From CAVWXT01 sp963759115 (GTDB lineage Bacteria > Planctomycetota > Planctomycetia > Pirellulales > Thermoguttaceae), in assembly GCA_963759115.1 (NCBI GenBank), contig CAVWXT010000005.1, positions 1,922,001 to 1,986,000 on the forward strand: a DNA stretch of 64,000 bases, given 5' to 3'. Made by a program: the position numbers and the translations under genes. Under the pieces are notes generated by a model, which ran no database searches, was not told the DNA's origin, and saw nothing but the letters and a program-made list of their open reading frames with translations. Below, piece by piece: positions 1 through 9,179 of the stretch. Within the stretch, counting starts at the first letter, position 1. Each line of letters opens with the position of its first letter.

Positions 1-388
1 GCGCGTAGCGGACCCAATCGTCCATCGTGCCGCGCCGCCGCTTCAAGTCTGCTTCCCGCGCCTGCCAGTTGATGTCGCGAGTCTCAAAATAGGTTTGCAC
101 CCACGCCTTGTTGTTCTCGATCTCCCGCCGGCGTGCCTCGGCGTACTTGACCGCGGCATCGGCGCTCAACGAGTTGTACTCGCCGGCGCTACGGATGATG
201 TCGCCCACTCCGCGGCCGAATCCCTCGGCGGCTGTGGAGGAATACGTGTAATAAGGCAGGTCAGCCTTGTTCCCGCCGTACATCGACGCGGTGGTGCCGG
301 CCAAAACGGTGCCCGCCGTTTGCGCCTGGGCTATCGCGGCGCTCAGAAAAACCACCAGCGGCAACACAAAAAACGATTTGGCATTCAT
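1..388 (-). CDS. Secreted coiled-coil protein of a planctomycete hypothetical family (partial)
   Basis: The frame opens with an ATG at 388 and runs off the left edge, so only about 129 residues are visible. The start MNAKSFFVLPLVVFLSAA and the following IAQAQ form a clear Sec signal peptide with a cleavage site near residue 23. The mature part has a tyrosine-rich stretch (YGGNKADLPYYTYSS), then GFGRGVGDIIRSAGEYN and a charged, probably helical segment (RRREIENNKAWVQTYFETRD). From memory this matches a recurrent planctomycete exported family with no assigned function. A purine-rich ribosome site (AGGAGC, 16 nt or less upstream) precedes the ATG. No enzyme motif is visible. Confidence 0.7.
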   Translation of the reverse strand, partial: MNAKSFFVLPLVVFLSAAIAQAQTAGTVLAGTTASMYGGNKADLPYYTYSSTAAEGFGRGVGDIIRSAGEYNSLSADAAVKYAEARRREIENNKAWVQTYFETRDINWQAREADLKRRRGTMDDWVRYA

Positions 389-755
389 GGCAATGCTCCT
401 CTCTCTCGCAATCCCACACCGATAGAAACTCGACTATTTCGAAGGGCCAATGTCCGTTATTTTCTTAGCTCGATTGGGCGCATTTACGGATGCTCACCAG
501 CCACGAATCCGTTCCTTTTTGTCCAGCACCATTAGTATCCTAGGCGCGGTCCGCGGCGGGTCAAGGGTGCCGCAGCCAGCGACGTGATTCCCCAACAATC
601 GCAGATCGCAGACGGCTCGGCAGCACGAAGCGGATCGATAAGTGAGCAGAGATCGTTGAAGGGAGACGGGCTGGCTGCCGGCTCTAGACACTTGGGACAA
701 TGAGAACCAATCCCTTCCCGACTCCGGCCGGTTGATCGCCCCGGCCGCCGCGGTG
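389..755. other. Intergenic gap, nothing recognised
   Basis: This 367-bp stretch lies upstream of the 1-388 gene and downstream of the 756-3050 gene, both on the minus strand. It must hold the promoter of the left gene. No convincing ORF, RNA gene or strong hairpin was seen. Confidence 0.5.
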
Positions 756-3050
756 CTACGGTGGGCTTTTCGTGCCGGACGCGGACGGGCCGCCGGCGGC
801 CGATTCCTTCGGCATGGGGGATTCCTTCGGCGCCTCCTTTTCCCGGGTCGCGTTCGTCCCGGCGGGCGTTTCCTTGGAATGATCCCACCGGCGGATGCGG
901 ACGTTGCTCAGGCGGATCGGCATGTCGGGCCACAGGTACGTGAAGCATCCGAGGTTGAGCACGTTCGACGGCTGGCAGTCCTCCTCGCTATGGTCGATGC
1001 AGAGTTGGTCGTTGACGTAGAGTACGACGCGGCCCTCGGAGAGTTGAACGCGGAGGCGATTGACCCGCTCAAGTCGGACCGCCGTTGTCATCGCATCCTC
1101 TCCCAGGTTTGCGTCAGGCCTTCTGACGCAAGCCTGGTCCTGGGGCGGCAAGATGCAAAACTGGTAATCGGCCTCCGTGAGAAAAGGCGCGCCGGGGGAC
1201 GACGGCACGAACAGTCCCAGAATCATCTCCCACGGCGGGACAGACACGGACTCTATGCCGAACTCGACCTCCAGCGGCAGCGGCGGAACCAGGGCGGGTC
1301 GCAGGCACACCCGGCCGCCGTCAGGGCGGGCCACGCCGATGGCCGAGTGCTCGCTCTCTGCCGACCATACTCCTTCTCCCATCGTCCATCGCAGCAGGCC
1401 GGCGTCGAATTTCTTCTCCACCCACTTGCCCGCGCTAAATGCCAGGTAATCGTCGATCTCGTCGATGCGGCTTTGACAGAACGCCCTCGACCGCTCGTGC
1501 CGGTCGGCCTCAAGGGCCTGTCGATAGAGAGTTCGCGCCTCCTGAAGCGCGGCGTTGGAAAGCAGTTCCTTCGACTGGTCGATGATCTTCGCGGCCTTCT
1601 TGGCGTCCTCGCCGCCGGCGCCGCTGAAGGCGTATGTCTTCGCGATCGACAACTCCGGGTGAACGCACCAATCGCCATAGGCTTCGCGGTCCAGGCGATC
1701 GCCCAATTCGTCGAGCAATCGCCGGGCGTCGGCGTACTCGCCGGCGCGCTGGGCCACGGCTGCATGAATGCTCATCACGCTGGACCTGGCCAGGCGCAAC
1801 CGCCGGCCGTCGGCGCGGGACGGATCGCCGGCCATGCCTTCCAGCACCCGCTTGATCTTGGCATAGACCTCGCTTCGCGCCGACATCTCGTTGCCCGAAC
1901 GGCCCTCGCTGTTGTTGACGCTGTCCACGACCCGCAGCAGCACGAAGGGGACGTCGGTGTCGTAGCGCTCGGTGTCGGCGCACTCGCAGCCGAAGCGATA
2001 CATTTCGTCGGGGCCGCCGCCGACCCAGCCCGGCTGAAGCGCCATCTTGAGCTTGTCGTAGGCGGGCAGATAATCCATTTGTGCGGCCACGGCCTCGTCG
2101 AACCACTGCCGCGACGTGCGATCGCCGACGCCGGCCCCCGCCGGCTCGATCAGGTTGGCCGCGGCCTCGGGGAACTCGGGGTGCAGCTTGAACGCGGCGG
2201 CGTAGTGATCGGCGGCTTTTCGCATGTTCTCCAGAAAGGGTTCCGCGGCCTCGATATCGGCCAAATCCCTCATGTCCCCGCCCCATTGATCGACATGATG
2301 ATGCCAAGCCAGCATGCGATAGTAGTGGCCCGCAATTATATGGAGGGTCCAGGGGTCGGCCTTGGGCTGCTTCTGGCAGGCCTCGTGCAGGGCCTCGGCG
2401 TCTTGCCATTGGTCCGGCAAGATCTCGGCGGGAAGGAAGATCGACAATTCATAGAGCACGATTCGCTGCTTCTCTGGACCGATCGTCTCGTCGCCCACGC
2501 GTGCCGCGGCGAGTTCGATGGCCTCCCTGCGGCGCTCGGGCCATTGGGGCAGCCGCTGGCCACTGGCCCCGTACGCGTAGAGGGTATACAGCATCAACCG
2601 CTGGCATGAAGACGGGTAATCGGATTGCCGCAGGGCATCGAGCGCCAGCGACAAGTTCCTCATCTCCGCGTGGCCCCCCCGGCTTTTCGTGCCGGCGATC
2701 GCCGCATAGTACGCCCTCACCAGCGGGTCGCGGTAACCGCGGGCAAACGCCTTCTTGCCCAGGTCCATCGTCCCGGCCAGCCCCGGCCCGCGCGGGCAAG
2801 GCAACGCGCCAAGTTGCACGGCGCGGAGGAATTCCTCGGCCTGCGGGAGAACGGCCTCGGGGTCTTTCGTATGACGGCGATACTGGTCGATATCGCGGTG
2901 CCACAGGCCCAACACGTCGTCGGAGAACACGGCTTCGCTGGGCGATTTCTTGTCCGCGGGGATGGGATTTTGAGCGGCCGCGCGCAGGGCGTCTCCCCAC
3001 AGAACGAGGCACGTCAGCAGCCACAAACCACGCGCCGCGCGTCGTCCCAC
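756..3050 (-). CDS. Large secreted TPR-like protein with C-terminal laminin-G/DUF1080-like domain
   Basis: The 764-residue product starts at a GTG (3050) preceded by GGAGG about 9 nt upstream. Residues 1-27 are a signal peptide (LWLLTCLVLWGDALRAAAQN). The middle is alpha-helical and TPR-like. Around residues 260-350, FLENMRKAADHYAAAFKLHP followed by a (W)FDEAVAAQMDYLPAYDKLK stretch and MYRFGCECA closely resembles the DUF4034 pattern of planctomycete/verrucomicrobial proteins. The last 200 residues (WVEKKFDAGLLRWTMGEG, RLRVQLSEGRVVLYVNDQ) look like a concanavalin/DUF1080-type beta-sandwich, followed by a Lys/Glu/Pro-rich tail. The role is unknown; an extracellular or periplasmic binding or scaffold function is an inference. 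The frame is intact. Confidence 0.7.
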   Translation of the reverse strand: MGRRAARGLWLLTCLVLWGDALRAAAQNPIPADKKSPSEAVFSDDVLGLWHRDIDQYRRHTKDPEAVLPQAEEFLRAVQLGALPCPRGPGLAGTMDLGKKAFARGYRDPLVRAYYAAIAGTKSRGGHAEMRNLSLALDALRQSDYPSSCQRLMLYTLYAYGASGQRLPQWPERRREAIELAAARVGDETIGPEKQRIVLYELSIFLPAEILPDQWQDAEALHEACQKQPKADPWTLHIIAGHYYRMLAWHHHVDQWGGDMRDLADIEAAEPFLENMRKAADHYAAAFKLHPEFPEAAANLIEPAGAGVGDRTSRQWFDEAVAAQMDYLPAYDKLKMALQPGWVGGGPDEMYRFGCECADTERYDTDVPFVLLRVVDSVNNSEGRSGNEMSARSEVYAKIKRVLEGMAGDPSRADGRRLRLARSSVMSIHAAVAQRAGEYADARRLLDELGDRLDREAYGDWCVHPELSIAKTYAFSGAGGEDAKKAAKIIDQSKELLSNAALQEARTLYRQALEADRHERSRAFCQSRIDEIDDYLAFSAGKWVEKKFDAGLLRWTMGEGVWSAESEHSAIGVARPDGGRVCLRPALVPPLPLEVEFGIESVSVPPWEMILGLFVPSSPGAPFLTEADYQFCILPPQDQACVRRPDANLGEDAMTTAVRLERVNRLRVQLSEGRVVLYVNDQLCIDHSEEDCQPSNVLNLGCFTYLWPDMPIRLSNVRIRRWDHSKETPAGTNATREKEAPKESPMPKESAAGGPSASGTKSPP

Positions 3051-3390
3051 GACAACACCTCCAGGGTGATGGAAAGACCGCCGATTGCTGCCAGCGAAAC
3101 GGACACCCGATGGAATCGAGCAGCGTTCGGCCTCGGCGGTCCAACAACTATCTTATCTTAGACAGAGTGCCGGGAGGTTGGTACCCGTAGGACGGGTAGC
3201 TGACCTGTCGCGACAGGCTGGCAACTTGTCCTATGCGTAGTTCATTTCCGGCCCGGCAGTTCATCTTCCCCGAAAAGGGGAGCTTGGAGGTGAGCTTCCG
3301 GCTGCGGGTAGCGTTGCAGTTTGGCGGCCCTATTAAAAGGAACTGTCCGTTTAGCACGAGAAAAGTGCCCGCGAGAGCCGAAAATACCCA

Positions 3391-3417
3391 TTGACGTGTA
3401 CTATTTAATGGTATAAT
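3391..3417 (+). promoter_or_regulatory. Sigma70-type promoter for the toxin-antitoxin pair
   Basis: TTGACG at 3391-3396 and a perfect TATAAT at 3412-3417 are separated by 15 bp, in a locally AT-rich patch unusual for this genome. They lie 58 bp before the GTG start of the toxin gene. The short spacer is slightly sub-optimal. Confidence 0.6.
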
Positions 3418-3475
3418 ATCATAGGTTCGGAACGAAGATGGCCGTTCTGCCGGGGTATCTGATGGAGGAGTTGGT

Positions 3476-3907
3476 GTGCCAAAACCACACAAACGTGGGA
3501 GGCAACATGTTACGTTGCGGTATCCGCAACATGTCGTGTCCCCCGAGGACTTGCTAAATTTCATCGAGTCAACCGCCTTTACAAGAGCATGGGATGATCT
3601 GGGGCTTGATGACGAAGATGATTTGATGGCGCTGCAGTTACTGATAATGTCACAGCCGAAGGCAGCCCCGGTCATATCCGGTACTGGCGGCGTGAGAAAA
3701 CTCAGATTTGCACCCGTACGCTGGAAAACGGGAGCAAGTGGCGCTGCAAGGGTTTGCTATGTTTACTTTGAGGAATACGGAATCGTCTATCTGGTTTACG
3801 TGTACGACAAACACACAAAGGATGACCTGTCTAACGAAGAGAAGAAGCTGATTCGCAGCCATATTCGGCGTGAGAAACAAGCGCTCGACCGGAGACGGGC
3901 CATCTAA
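3476..3907 (+). CDS. RelE/HigB-type toxin
   Basis: The 143-residue protein starts at GTG 3476, preceded by GGAGGAG. The second half carries the RelE/HigB signature: GGVRKLRFAPVRWKTGASGA, then RVCYVYFEEYGIVYLVYVYD and KHTKDDLSNEEKKLIRSHI. Family members are ribosome-dependent mRNA interferases or close relatives. The first 60 residues are an acidic extension (DDLGLDDEDDLMAL), longer than the usual ~100-residue toxin. An HTH protein follows 17 bp downstream, the toxin-first order typical of higBA. The strong promoter at 3391 probably drives both, with autorepression by the antitoxin (inference). Confidence 0.8.
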   Translation: MPKPHKRGRQHVTLRYPQHVVSPEDLLNFIESTAFTRAWDDLGLDDEDDLMALQLLIMSQPKAAPVISGTGGVRKLRFAPVRWKTGASGAARVCYVYFEEYGIVYLVYVYDKHTKDDLSNEEKKLIRSHIRREKQALDRRRAI

Positions 3908-3924
3908 GAAAGGGAAAGATTCTT

Positions 3925-4302
3925 TTGGCATCGCACAGGAAGGAAACCTCAATCGTGAAAGACTCAGTAGGCAACAAACTTATTGAGGGGTTGCGCGAGT
4001 TCACCGAAGCCCTTGAGGGTGACGAGAGAATCGCGGACAAGTTCACGTGCCGCAAGGTCACGCTCGATTTGCTTCCGGTGCCATACGGCCCCAAGGCGGT
4101 GAAAGCCACCCGCAGACTTTTGCGCGTGAGCCAAGCTATCTTTGCCCAGTTTCTCGGTGTCTCGGTCAAGACCGTTCACGCATGGGAGTTGGGAAAAACT
4201 CCAGGTGACATGGCGTGCCGCTTTATGGACGAAATCCAGCGGAATCCCGATTACTGGCGCAATCGCTTGCGAGAGTCGATTAAGGTCAAGGAGACGTGCT
4301 AA
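3925..4302 (+). CDS. HTH (XRE-type) antitoxin partner
   Basis: The C-terminal half contains a Cro/C1-type HTH: VKATRRLLRVSQAIFAQFLG, then VSVKTVHAWELGKTPGDMAC, ending with a helical RFMDEIQRNPDYW. This is the HigA/MqsA-like antitoxin architecture. The start is uncertain: a TTG at 3925 with AAGGGAAA upstream, or a GTG at 3955 with AAGGAA upstream; the shorter form begins MKDSVGNKLIEGL. It directly follows the RelE/HigB-like gene and should neutralise it and repress the operon. Confidence 0.78.
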   Translation: MASHRKETSIVKDSVGNKLIEGLREFTEALEGDERIADKFTCRKVTLDLLPVPYGPKAVKATRRLLRVSQAIFAQFLGVSVKTVHAWELGKTPGDMACRFMDEIQRNPDYWRNRLRESIKVKETC

Positions 4303-4375
4303 GTCCTGATCCTCCCGCCCAGCCGATACATCCCGCCGGAAATGGTTGGTACGGAGCGGAAGGGCATCTTTGGGA

Positions 4376-4440
4376 TACTACAACTTCGTCTGGCGGACCC
4401 GCAAGCCGGATGAGGGCAAGTGGTGCTTGCCGCCTGCGTA
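4376..4440 (+). pseudogene. Transposase C-terminal remnant
   Basis: The frame from 4376 reads YYNFVWRTRKPDEGKW, matching the C-terminal YNF(V/C)...R signature seen at the end of planctomycete IS1-like transposases. A second decayed copy (FVWRTRKPDEGK) lies on the minus strand near 10.5 kb. No catalytic domain or terminal repeats survive. The surrounding 4303-4591 gap holds nothing else recognisable. Confidence 0.5.
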
Positions 4441-4591
4441 CCCCCTTGGCGGCCAGGGCTGGTGCTCTTATACTTGATGGTTTGCCCAGAATGCCCTGTC
4501 GGTTAGCCGGCCGCCCACGGCATCCCGGGAGGTTTTTTCTGCGGCGGGCACGCCCGCCGGCTCAACCAAACCGTCCTACGACCCGAATGCC

Positions 4592-5602
4592 ATGACACGG
4601 ATCGCCATTCTCGGAGCCACCGGCTACACCGCCCTGGAACTGATCAAGATCCTGCTCCGCCACCCCGAGGCGGAGATCGTGGCCGTCACCAGCCGGCAGG
4701 AAGGCCAGCCGCACATCGCCATGATCCACCCCTCGCTGACCGGCCGGCTGGACCTGCGGCTGGAGGACCTCAGCCCCGCCGAGGTCGCCGCCCGGGCCGA
4801 GTGCGTCTTCAGTTGCCTGCCCCACGGGGCCAGCGCGGCGGTCATTCCCGCTCTGCTGGACGCCGGCAGCCGGGTCGTCGATTTCAGCGCCGACTACCGG
4901 CTGAACGACCCCGAGGTCTACGCCCAATGGTACGGCCAGAAGCATGCCGATCCCGCAGCGGCTGGGCAAGGTGGTCTACGGGCTGCCGGAGCTGTTCCGC
5001 GAGCAGATTCCGCCGTCGCCACTGGTGGCCAATCCGGGCTGCTATCCCACCTCGGCGATTCTTGCCGCTGGCGCCGCTGCTGAAGGCCGGGCTGATCGAT
5101 CCGAAGACGATCATCGTCGACTCGAAGAGCGGCGTCTCCGGGGCCGGCCGCACGCTGAAGCTCACCACCCACTATCCCGAGTGCAACGAGAGCATCTCGG
5201 CCTACAACGTCGGCCGGCACCGCCACACGCCGGAGATCGAGCAGGTGCTGGGCATGGCCGCCGGCACGGCCGGTGGAGGTGGTCTTCACGCCGCACTTGG
5301 TGCCGATGGATCGCGGCATCCTCACCACGACCTACTCGCAGCCGACCGCCGAGGTGAGCGAAGAGAAGGTGCTGCAGACGATCCGCGATTTCTACGCCGA
5401 CGAGCCGTTTGTCCGCGTGGTCGATCATTTCCCGGGCACGAAGGATTCGCTGGGCACGAACTTCTGCGACATCACGGCCCGGGTGGTCCGCGGCCGCGTG
5501 CTGACGTTCAGTTGCCTGGACAACCTGATCAAGGGCGCCGCCGGGGCCGCCGTGCAGAACTTCAACCTGATGTACGGCTACCCGGAAACCACGGCGCTGT
5601 GA
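4592..5602 (+). CDS. argC: N-acetyl-gamma-glutamyl-phosphate reductase (frame broken three times)
   Basis: ArgC performs the NADPH-dependent reduction of N-acetylglutamyl phosphate in arginine synthesis. The first segment starts MTRIAILGATGYTALELIKI (Rossmann GxxGYxG). The catalytic cysteine is in NPGCYPTSAI near 5035-5065. SKSGVSGAGRTLK and NVGRHRHTPEIEQVLG are further family blocks, and the end DNLIKGAAGAAVQNFNLMYG is typical. Three single extra bases break the frame: G at 4955 (after CCC), G at 5064 (after CTT) and G at 5272 (after GCC). Removing them restores a full-length ~336-residue enzyme, so I read this as a consensus artefact and not a dead gene. argJ follows 51 bp downstream. Confidence 0.9.
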
Positions 5603-5653
5603 CAGTCGGTTGCCTCACCTTTGGGAGAGGGACCATCTTCGGAGACCCATTTG

Positions 5654-6851
5654 ATGGCCATTTGCGTTCCCAAGGGTTACTTGCTGGCCGGCGTTCACTG
5701 CCGGATCAAGCGCGATCCGCACAAGCAAGACTTGACGCTGGTGATGTCGGAGACGCCGGCCAGCGCGGCGGGCGTGTACACGCAGAACCTCGTCTTCGCC
5801 GCCCCCGTGGCGCTGGACCGCAGCCGCACGCCCAGCGACCGGATTCGCGCCGTGGTGATTTGCTCGGGCGTGGCCAACGCCTGCACGGGCGAGCGGGGCC
5901 TGCGCGACGCCGAGGAGATGGCCCGGCTGGCCGCCGCGGCCTGCGGGGCCGAGCCCGACCAGGCGCTGGTGCTCTCCACCGGCGTGATCGGCGCGTTCCT
6001 GCCGATGGACCGGGTCGCGCAAGGGATCGCGGCCGCGGCCGTGAAACTGGGCCGGAGCGAGTCGTCGCTGATCGCCGCCGCCCGCGGCATGTTGACCACC
6101 GACACGATCCACAAGCTGGCCGGGCGGACCGTCACCATCGGCGGCCGCGACATTCAGATCACCGGCATGGCCAAGGGGGCGGCCATGATGGGCCCCAACA
6201 TGGCCACCATGCTGGCGCTGATCATGACCGACGCCGCCGCTCGACGCCGGCCGCGGCCCAGGCCGCGCTGCGCGGCCGCCACCAACGAGAGCTTCAACTG
6301 CATGAGCGTCGACGGCCACATGAGCACCAACGACACGGTGCTGCTGCTGGCCAACGGGGCGGCGGGCGGCGAGCCGCTGGCCGGCGACGACCTGGCGGCT
6401 TTCCAGACCGCCTTGGACGAGGTGTGCGTCGACCTGGCCAAGGCCATCGCCGGCGACGGCGAGGGCGCCACGCACCTGGTCACCATCGAAATCAGCGGCT
6501 GCGCCGACCGGCCAGTCCGCCCTGGAGATCGCCAAGACCGTGGCCAACAGCCCGCTGGTGAAGACGGCCCTGCACGGGGCCGATCCGAACTGGGGGCGAA
6601 TCGTCTCGGCGGCCGGCTATGCCGGCGTGCCGTTCGATCCCAGCGGCGTCACGCTGCGGCTCAACGGCTTCCTGCTCTACCAGAAGGGGGCGCCGGTGGA
6701 GTTCGACGGCAAGGCGGTCTCCGACTCGATCCGCGACAACCGCGACACGCTGATCCAGCTCGAATTCAGCGAAGGCACGGCCCAGCGGCGGTTCTGGACC
6801 GCCGACCTGACGGCCGAATACGTGCGGCTCAACGCCGACTATCACACGTAG
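5654..6851 (+). CDS. argJ: Bifunctional ornithine acetyltransferase / N-acetylglutamate synthase (frame broken)
   Basis: ArgJ recycles the acetyl group from N-acetylornithine to glutamate. The ATG at 5654 gives MAICVPKGYLLAGVHCRIKR, the usual family start. The self-cleavage region GMAKGAAMMGPNMATMLALI contains the conserved MATML motif whose Thr becomes the beta-chain nucleophile. NESFNCMSVDGHMSTNDTVL and, in the last segment, TALHGADPNWGRIVSAAGYA are hallmark blocks. The frame breaks at about 6512 (extra G after GCC in SGCA/TGQSALEIAK), and a short garbled stretch at 6238-6290 is best explained by three compensating extra bases. It forms an arginine operon with argC. Confidence 0.9.
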
Positions 6852-6890
6852 TCTCCTGCCAGTTGACAGGGTCTGCTGCCAGTTGACAGG
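6851..6890 (+). repeat. 20-bp tandem direct repeat
   Basis: Two adjacent copies of a 20-bp unit (core CTGCCAGTTGACAGG) at 6851-6870 and 6871-6890 differ at one position. They sit just after the argJ stop codon. The function is unknown. Confidence 0.7.
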
Positions 6891-6999
6891 GGCTGGCGGG
6901 GTAACGATAATCGCATTCGTTGGGCCACCCCCCGAAGGGTGCCGTTGCCCACGATTTGGGGCGAGACGCTCGTGAACCCTTTCTGACAGGAGAACCGAA

Positions 7000-8097
7000 A
7001 TGTCACGGCTCTGGATCGGTCTGGCGGTCGCGTTGTGGGTAAGTACGTGTGCATTGGGGGCGGACTCGCCCGGCCAAGGCCCGCGGCGTTCTGCAGCGGC
7101 CCCCCCGGCTCCGCCGGTTTCGGCCGCGATGTCTTCCGCGGAGAAGGCTACGGAGTCTGGCACGGCGGCCGGAACGCGTGGATCCGCGGGGTTTCCTGGC
7201 ACGACGGCGCCGGGAACGGTCGAACCGATGCGCATCGCGCCGGTCCCCGTCGTCCCGGAGAAGGACGGCGAGCACCGGCACACTCGGGTCGTGCTTCCAT
7301 TGAGCAATGTCCCCGCCCTTCAACTTGCCAACACGATGACGAGTCTGCTCCGCGCCGAGGGACAAGCGGAGGGGCGAGCCGCCCAAGCTCCCCCGCCCAG
7401 CGTGGTGATCGTGCCGGACACGGTCAGCAATTGTCTCGTTATTGGAGGCCCGAACGAGGCCGTCGACGAGGTACGGAAACTGGTGGCCCAGTTGGATCGT
7501 CCTGCGGCGGTAATTCGCCTGGAGGTGGCCCTTGGCGACGTGCCTGCGGCCAGAGTCGGAAGCGGCGCCCCTGTCGCCGAGGCTGAGGGCAAGGCGGATC
7601 CGGCCAAAGTGCAGGCCATCCTTGCGGACCCCGAAGAACTCCGAAAGCAGATGGACATTCTCATCGAGGCCCAATTGACCACGCTCGACAACCAGCCGGC
7701 TCATCTGCAAGTGGGGCGGCGCGAGCCCACGATCAACTCCGTCACGATGACCCAAGCGGGCCGGACGAACTCGCTCACCGTGCAGAACCTGGGCACAATG
7801 ATCAACCTTACGCCGCGAGTGAGTCCGGACGGGACGGTAACCATGCTGATTGACGTCGAGGACTCTCGGTTCGCTCCCGCGGAGGAGGGCGTGGCGATCT
7901 ATTCGCCCAGCCAAGGCGAGCCAATCCGTGCTCCGGCCATGGACTCAGTCACGGCAAAGACCACGCTCCGGCTTCGCAACGGGAAGACGGCCGTTTTGGC
8001 CGGAATGGTCCGACAGCCGAAAAGCGGCAAGCAACGGGTGATCCTGGTCACCCCGCACGTTTCGCCGATCGGCGGCGAGGCGAAGCCGGCAAGATGA
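7000..8097 (+). CDS. Secretin-domain exported protein
   Basis: The 365-residue protein starts at ATG 7000 with a signal peptide (LWIGLAVALWVSTCALGAD) and a Pro/Ala-rich linker to about residue 85. Residues 90-165 (LPLSNVPALQLANTMTSLLR; VVIVPDTVSNCLVIGGPNEA, followed by VRKLVAQLDR) form a NolW/secretin N-type domain. The C-terminal half (SLTVQNLGTMINLTPRVSPD, TLRLRNGKTAVLAGMVRQ, VILVTPHV) matches the type II/III secretin core. It is much shorter than a GspD secretin, and no other secretion genes are adjacent, so it is more likely one of the small planctomycete secretin-like proteins than a full outer-membrane pore. Confidence 0.72.
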   Translation: MSRLWIGLAVALWVSTCALGADSPGQGPRRSAAAPPAPPVSAAMSSAEKATESGTAAGTRGSAGFPGTTAPGTVEPMRIAPVPVVPEKDGEHRHTRVVLPLSNVPALQLANTMTSLLRAEGQAEGRAAQAPPPSVVIVPDTVSNCLVIGGPNEAVDEVRKLVAQLDRPAAVIRLEVALGDVPAARVGSGAPVAEAEGKADPAKVQAILADPEELRKQMDILIEAQLTTLDNQPAHLQVGRREPTINSVTMTQAGRTNSLTVQNLGTMINLTPRVSPDGTVTMLIDVEDSRFAPAEEGVAIYSPSQGEPIRAPAMDSVTAKTTLRLRNGKTAVLAGMVRQPKSGKQRVILVTPHVSPIGGEAKPAR

Positions 8098-8110
8098 CCG
8101 AACGCGCAAG

Positions 8111-8190
8111 GGGGACAGTCCCATTTTCGCGGCGGTCAAACCGATTCGCGTCACAACGTTTTCCGCGCCGCGAAAATCGGGACAGTGCCC
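8111..8190. repeat. REP-like palindrome with GGGACAGT core
   Basis: GGGACAGTCCCATTTTCGCG at 8112-8131 pairs with CGCGAAAATCGGGACAGTGC at 8169-8188, giving a long imperfect stem of about 23 bp around a ~31-nt loop. The GGGACAGTCCC motif is typical of REP elements associated with RAYT transposases. It lies between convergent genes and may double as a terminator. Confidence 0.6.
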
Positions 8191-8200
8191 TGCGAACGGG

Positions 8201-8887
8201 CTACCTTGTGTCGCTGGGACGCAAGCTTTCGATCACCGCATGACCGTCCGCATACCTTCGCGAAGTGATGCGCGTGCCGTGACGGTCGTAGTCGTCGACG
8301 AAATCCACGACGGGGCCGTGTTGAGGATCGGCAGCCAGGTAGTCGGACGGCAGATCGGCCGGGGCCCTGAGGAGAACGCGATCGGGCGCCCGATCGCGGG
8401 CGAGAAAATACTGGTTCCCCCGAGAATCGCGTCCGCCCCAGCCCGGGCTTGGCGAGCTGCCCTGCGCTGGCTGCTGCGACGCCCCACTGCGGGCGTCCGC
8501 CCAAGGGATGAATTGATCGTTCGGAACCAATGCGCCGCACTGCCGACAATCGGGCGCCGGGAAGTACACGGGCGGGCAGTCGTACACCGGGAAACCGTTG
8601 ACGAAACACACGACGGTGACCTTGGCGGTGCCCTTTTCGCCCTCCTCGCTGATCTGCGAGACCGTCCTCTTCGCGCCGACCACGTCGCCGACTTCCGCTT
8701 GGATTACGGCAATCTGGTTCATGGCCGACGTCTTGGCCATCTCCCGGTTCTCCCCAACCCAGTCCTGCGCACATGCAGTGCCGCTCAACAGAACGGCCAA
8801 CAACGAGAGCGTTGCCGGCAAGGCGAATCGCGGCAAATTGCCGTGATGGGCCGCAACGAAACGACAATGCGATCGAGCTGCAAGCAT
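8201..8887 (-). CDS. Secreted protein of unknown function
   Basis: The 228-residue product starts at ATG 8887. A signal peptide (FALPATLSLLAVLLSGTACA) ends near residue 41. The mature part includes MNQIAVIQAEVGDVVGAKRT, a hydrophobic VVCFVNGFPVYDCPP strand and several Cys (CPP, CRQCG) that could form disulphides or a small metal site. The rest is Ser/Pro/Asp-rich and probably disordered. No domain was recognised. The frame is open and has a plausible start, but it stands alone. Confidence 0.55.
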   Translation of the reverse strand: MLAARSHCRFVAAHHGNLPRFALPATLSLLAVLLSGTACAQDWVGENREMAKTSAMNQIAVIQAEVGDVVGAKRTVSQISEEGEKGTAKVTVVCFVNGFPVYDCPPVYFPAPDCRQCGALVPNDQFIPWADARSGASQQPAQGSSPSPGWGGRDSRGNQYFLARDRAPDRVLLRAPADLPSDYLAADPQHGPVVDFVDDYDRHGTRITSRRYADGHAVIESLRPSDTR

Positions 8888-9028
8888 CGTCTTGATCCTG
8901 TGGCGAGTGCCGTGGAAGAGTATACAAGCTATGCTACCCAGCCCGCGCCGCCCTTGTCAACAAGCCGCCACGACGGGTAGCGATACAGTTTGGCCGAAAA
9001 AGAGGCGGAGTATAGACAGTTTTCCCGG

Positions 9029-9056
9029 TTGCCAAGATGAAGAGATGGTCTATGAT
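9029..9056 (+). promoter_or_regulatory. Candidate promoter of the hicAB-like operon
   Basis: TTGCCA (9029-9034) and TATGAT (9051-9056) are spaced by 16 bp, 124 bp upstream of the first gene. A small palindrome ACCACCCATGTGTGGT (about 9095-9110) sits in the leader and could be an operator for the antitoxin (inference). Confidence 0.4.
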
Positions 9057-9179
9057 GAGGGCTAGCTCCTTCGGGCTTGCGAGGATTCAGTAGCACCACC
9101 CATGTGTGGTATGTTTATGGCGCGATTGGGTGATGTGTAGCGCTTGTGATGAGGAGTTTTCCGGTCTTTGGAGATTCCT

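Noticed and set aside
732..2609. Plus-strand open frame of 625 codons
   Set aside because: Antisense shadow of the secreted TPR-like gene, with no signal or motif.
4296..4595. Small plus-strand ORF downstream of the HTH antitoxin
   Set aside because: Composition is untypical, it spans the transposase remnant in the wrong frame, and it overlaps the argC start.
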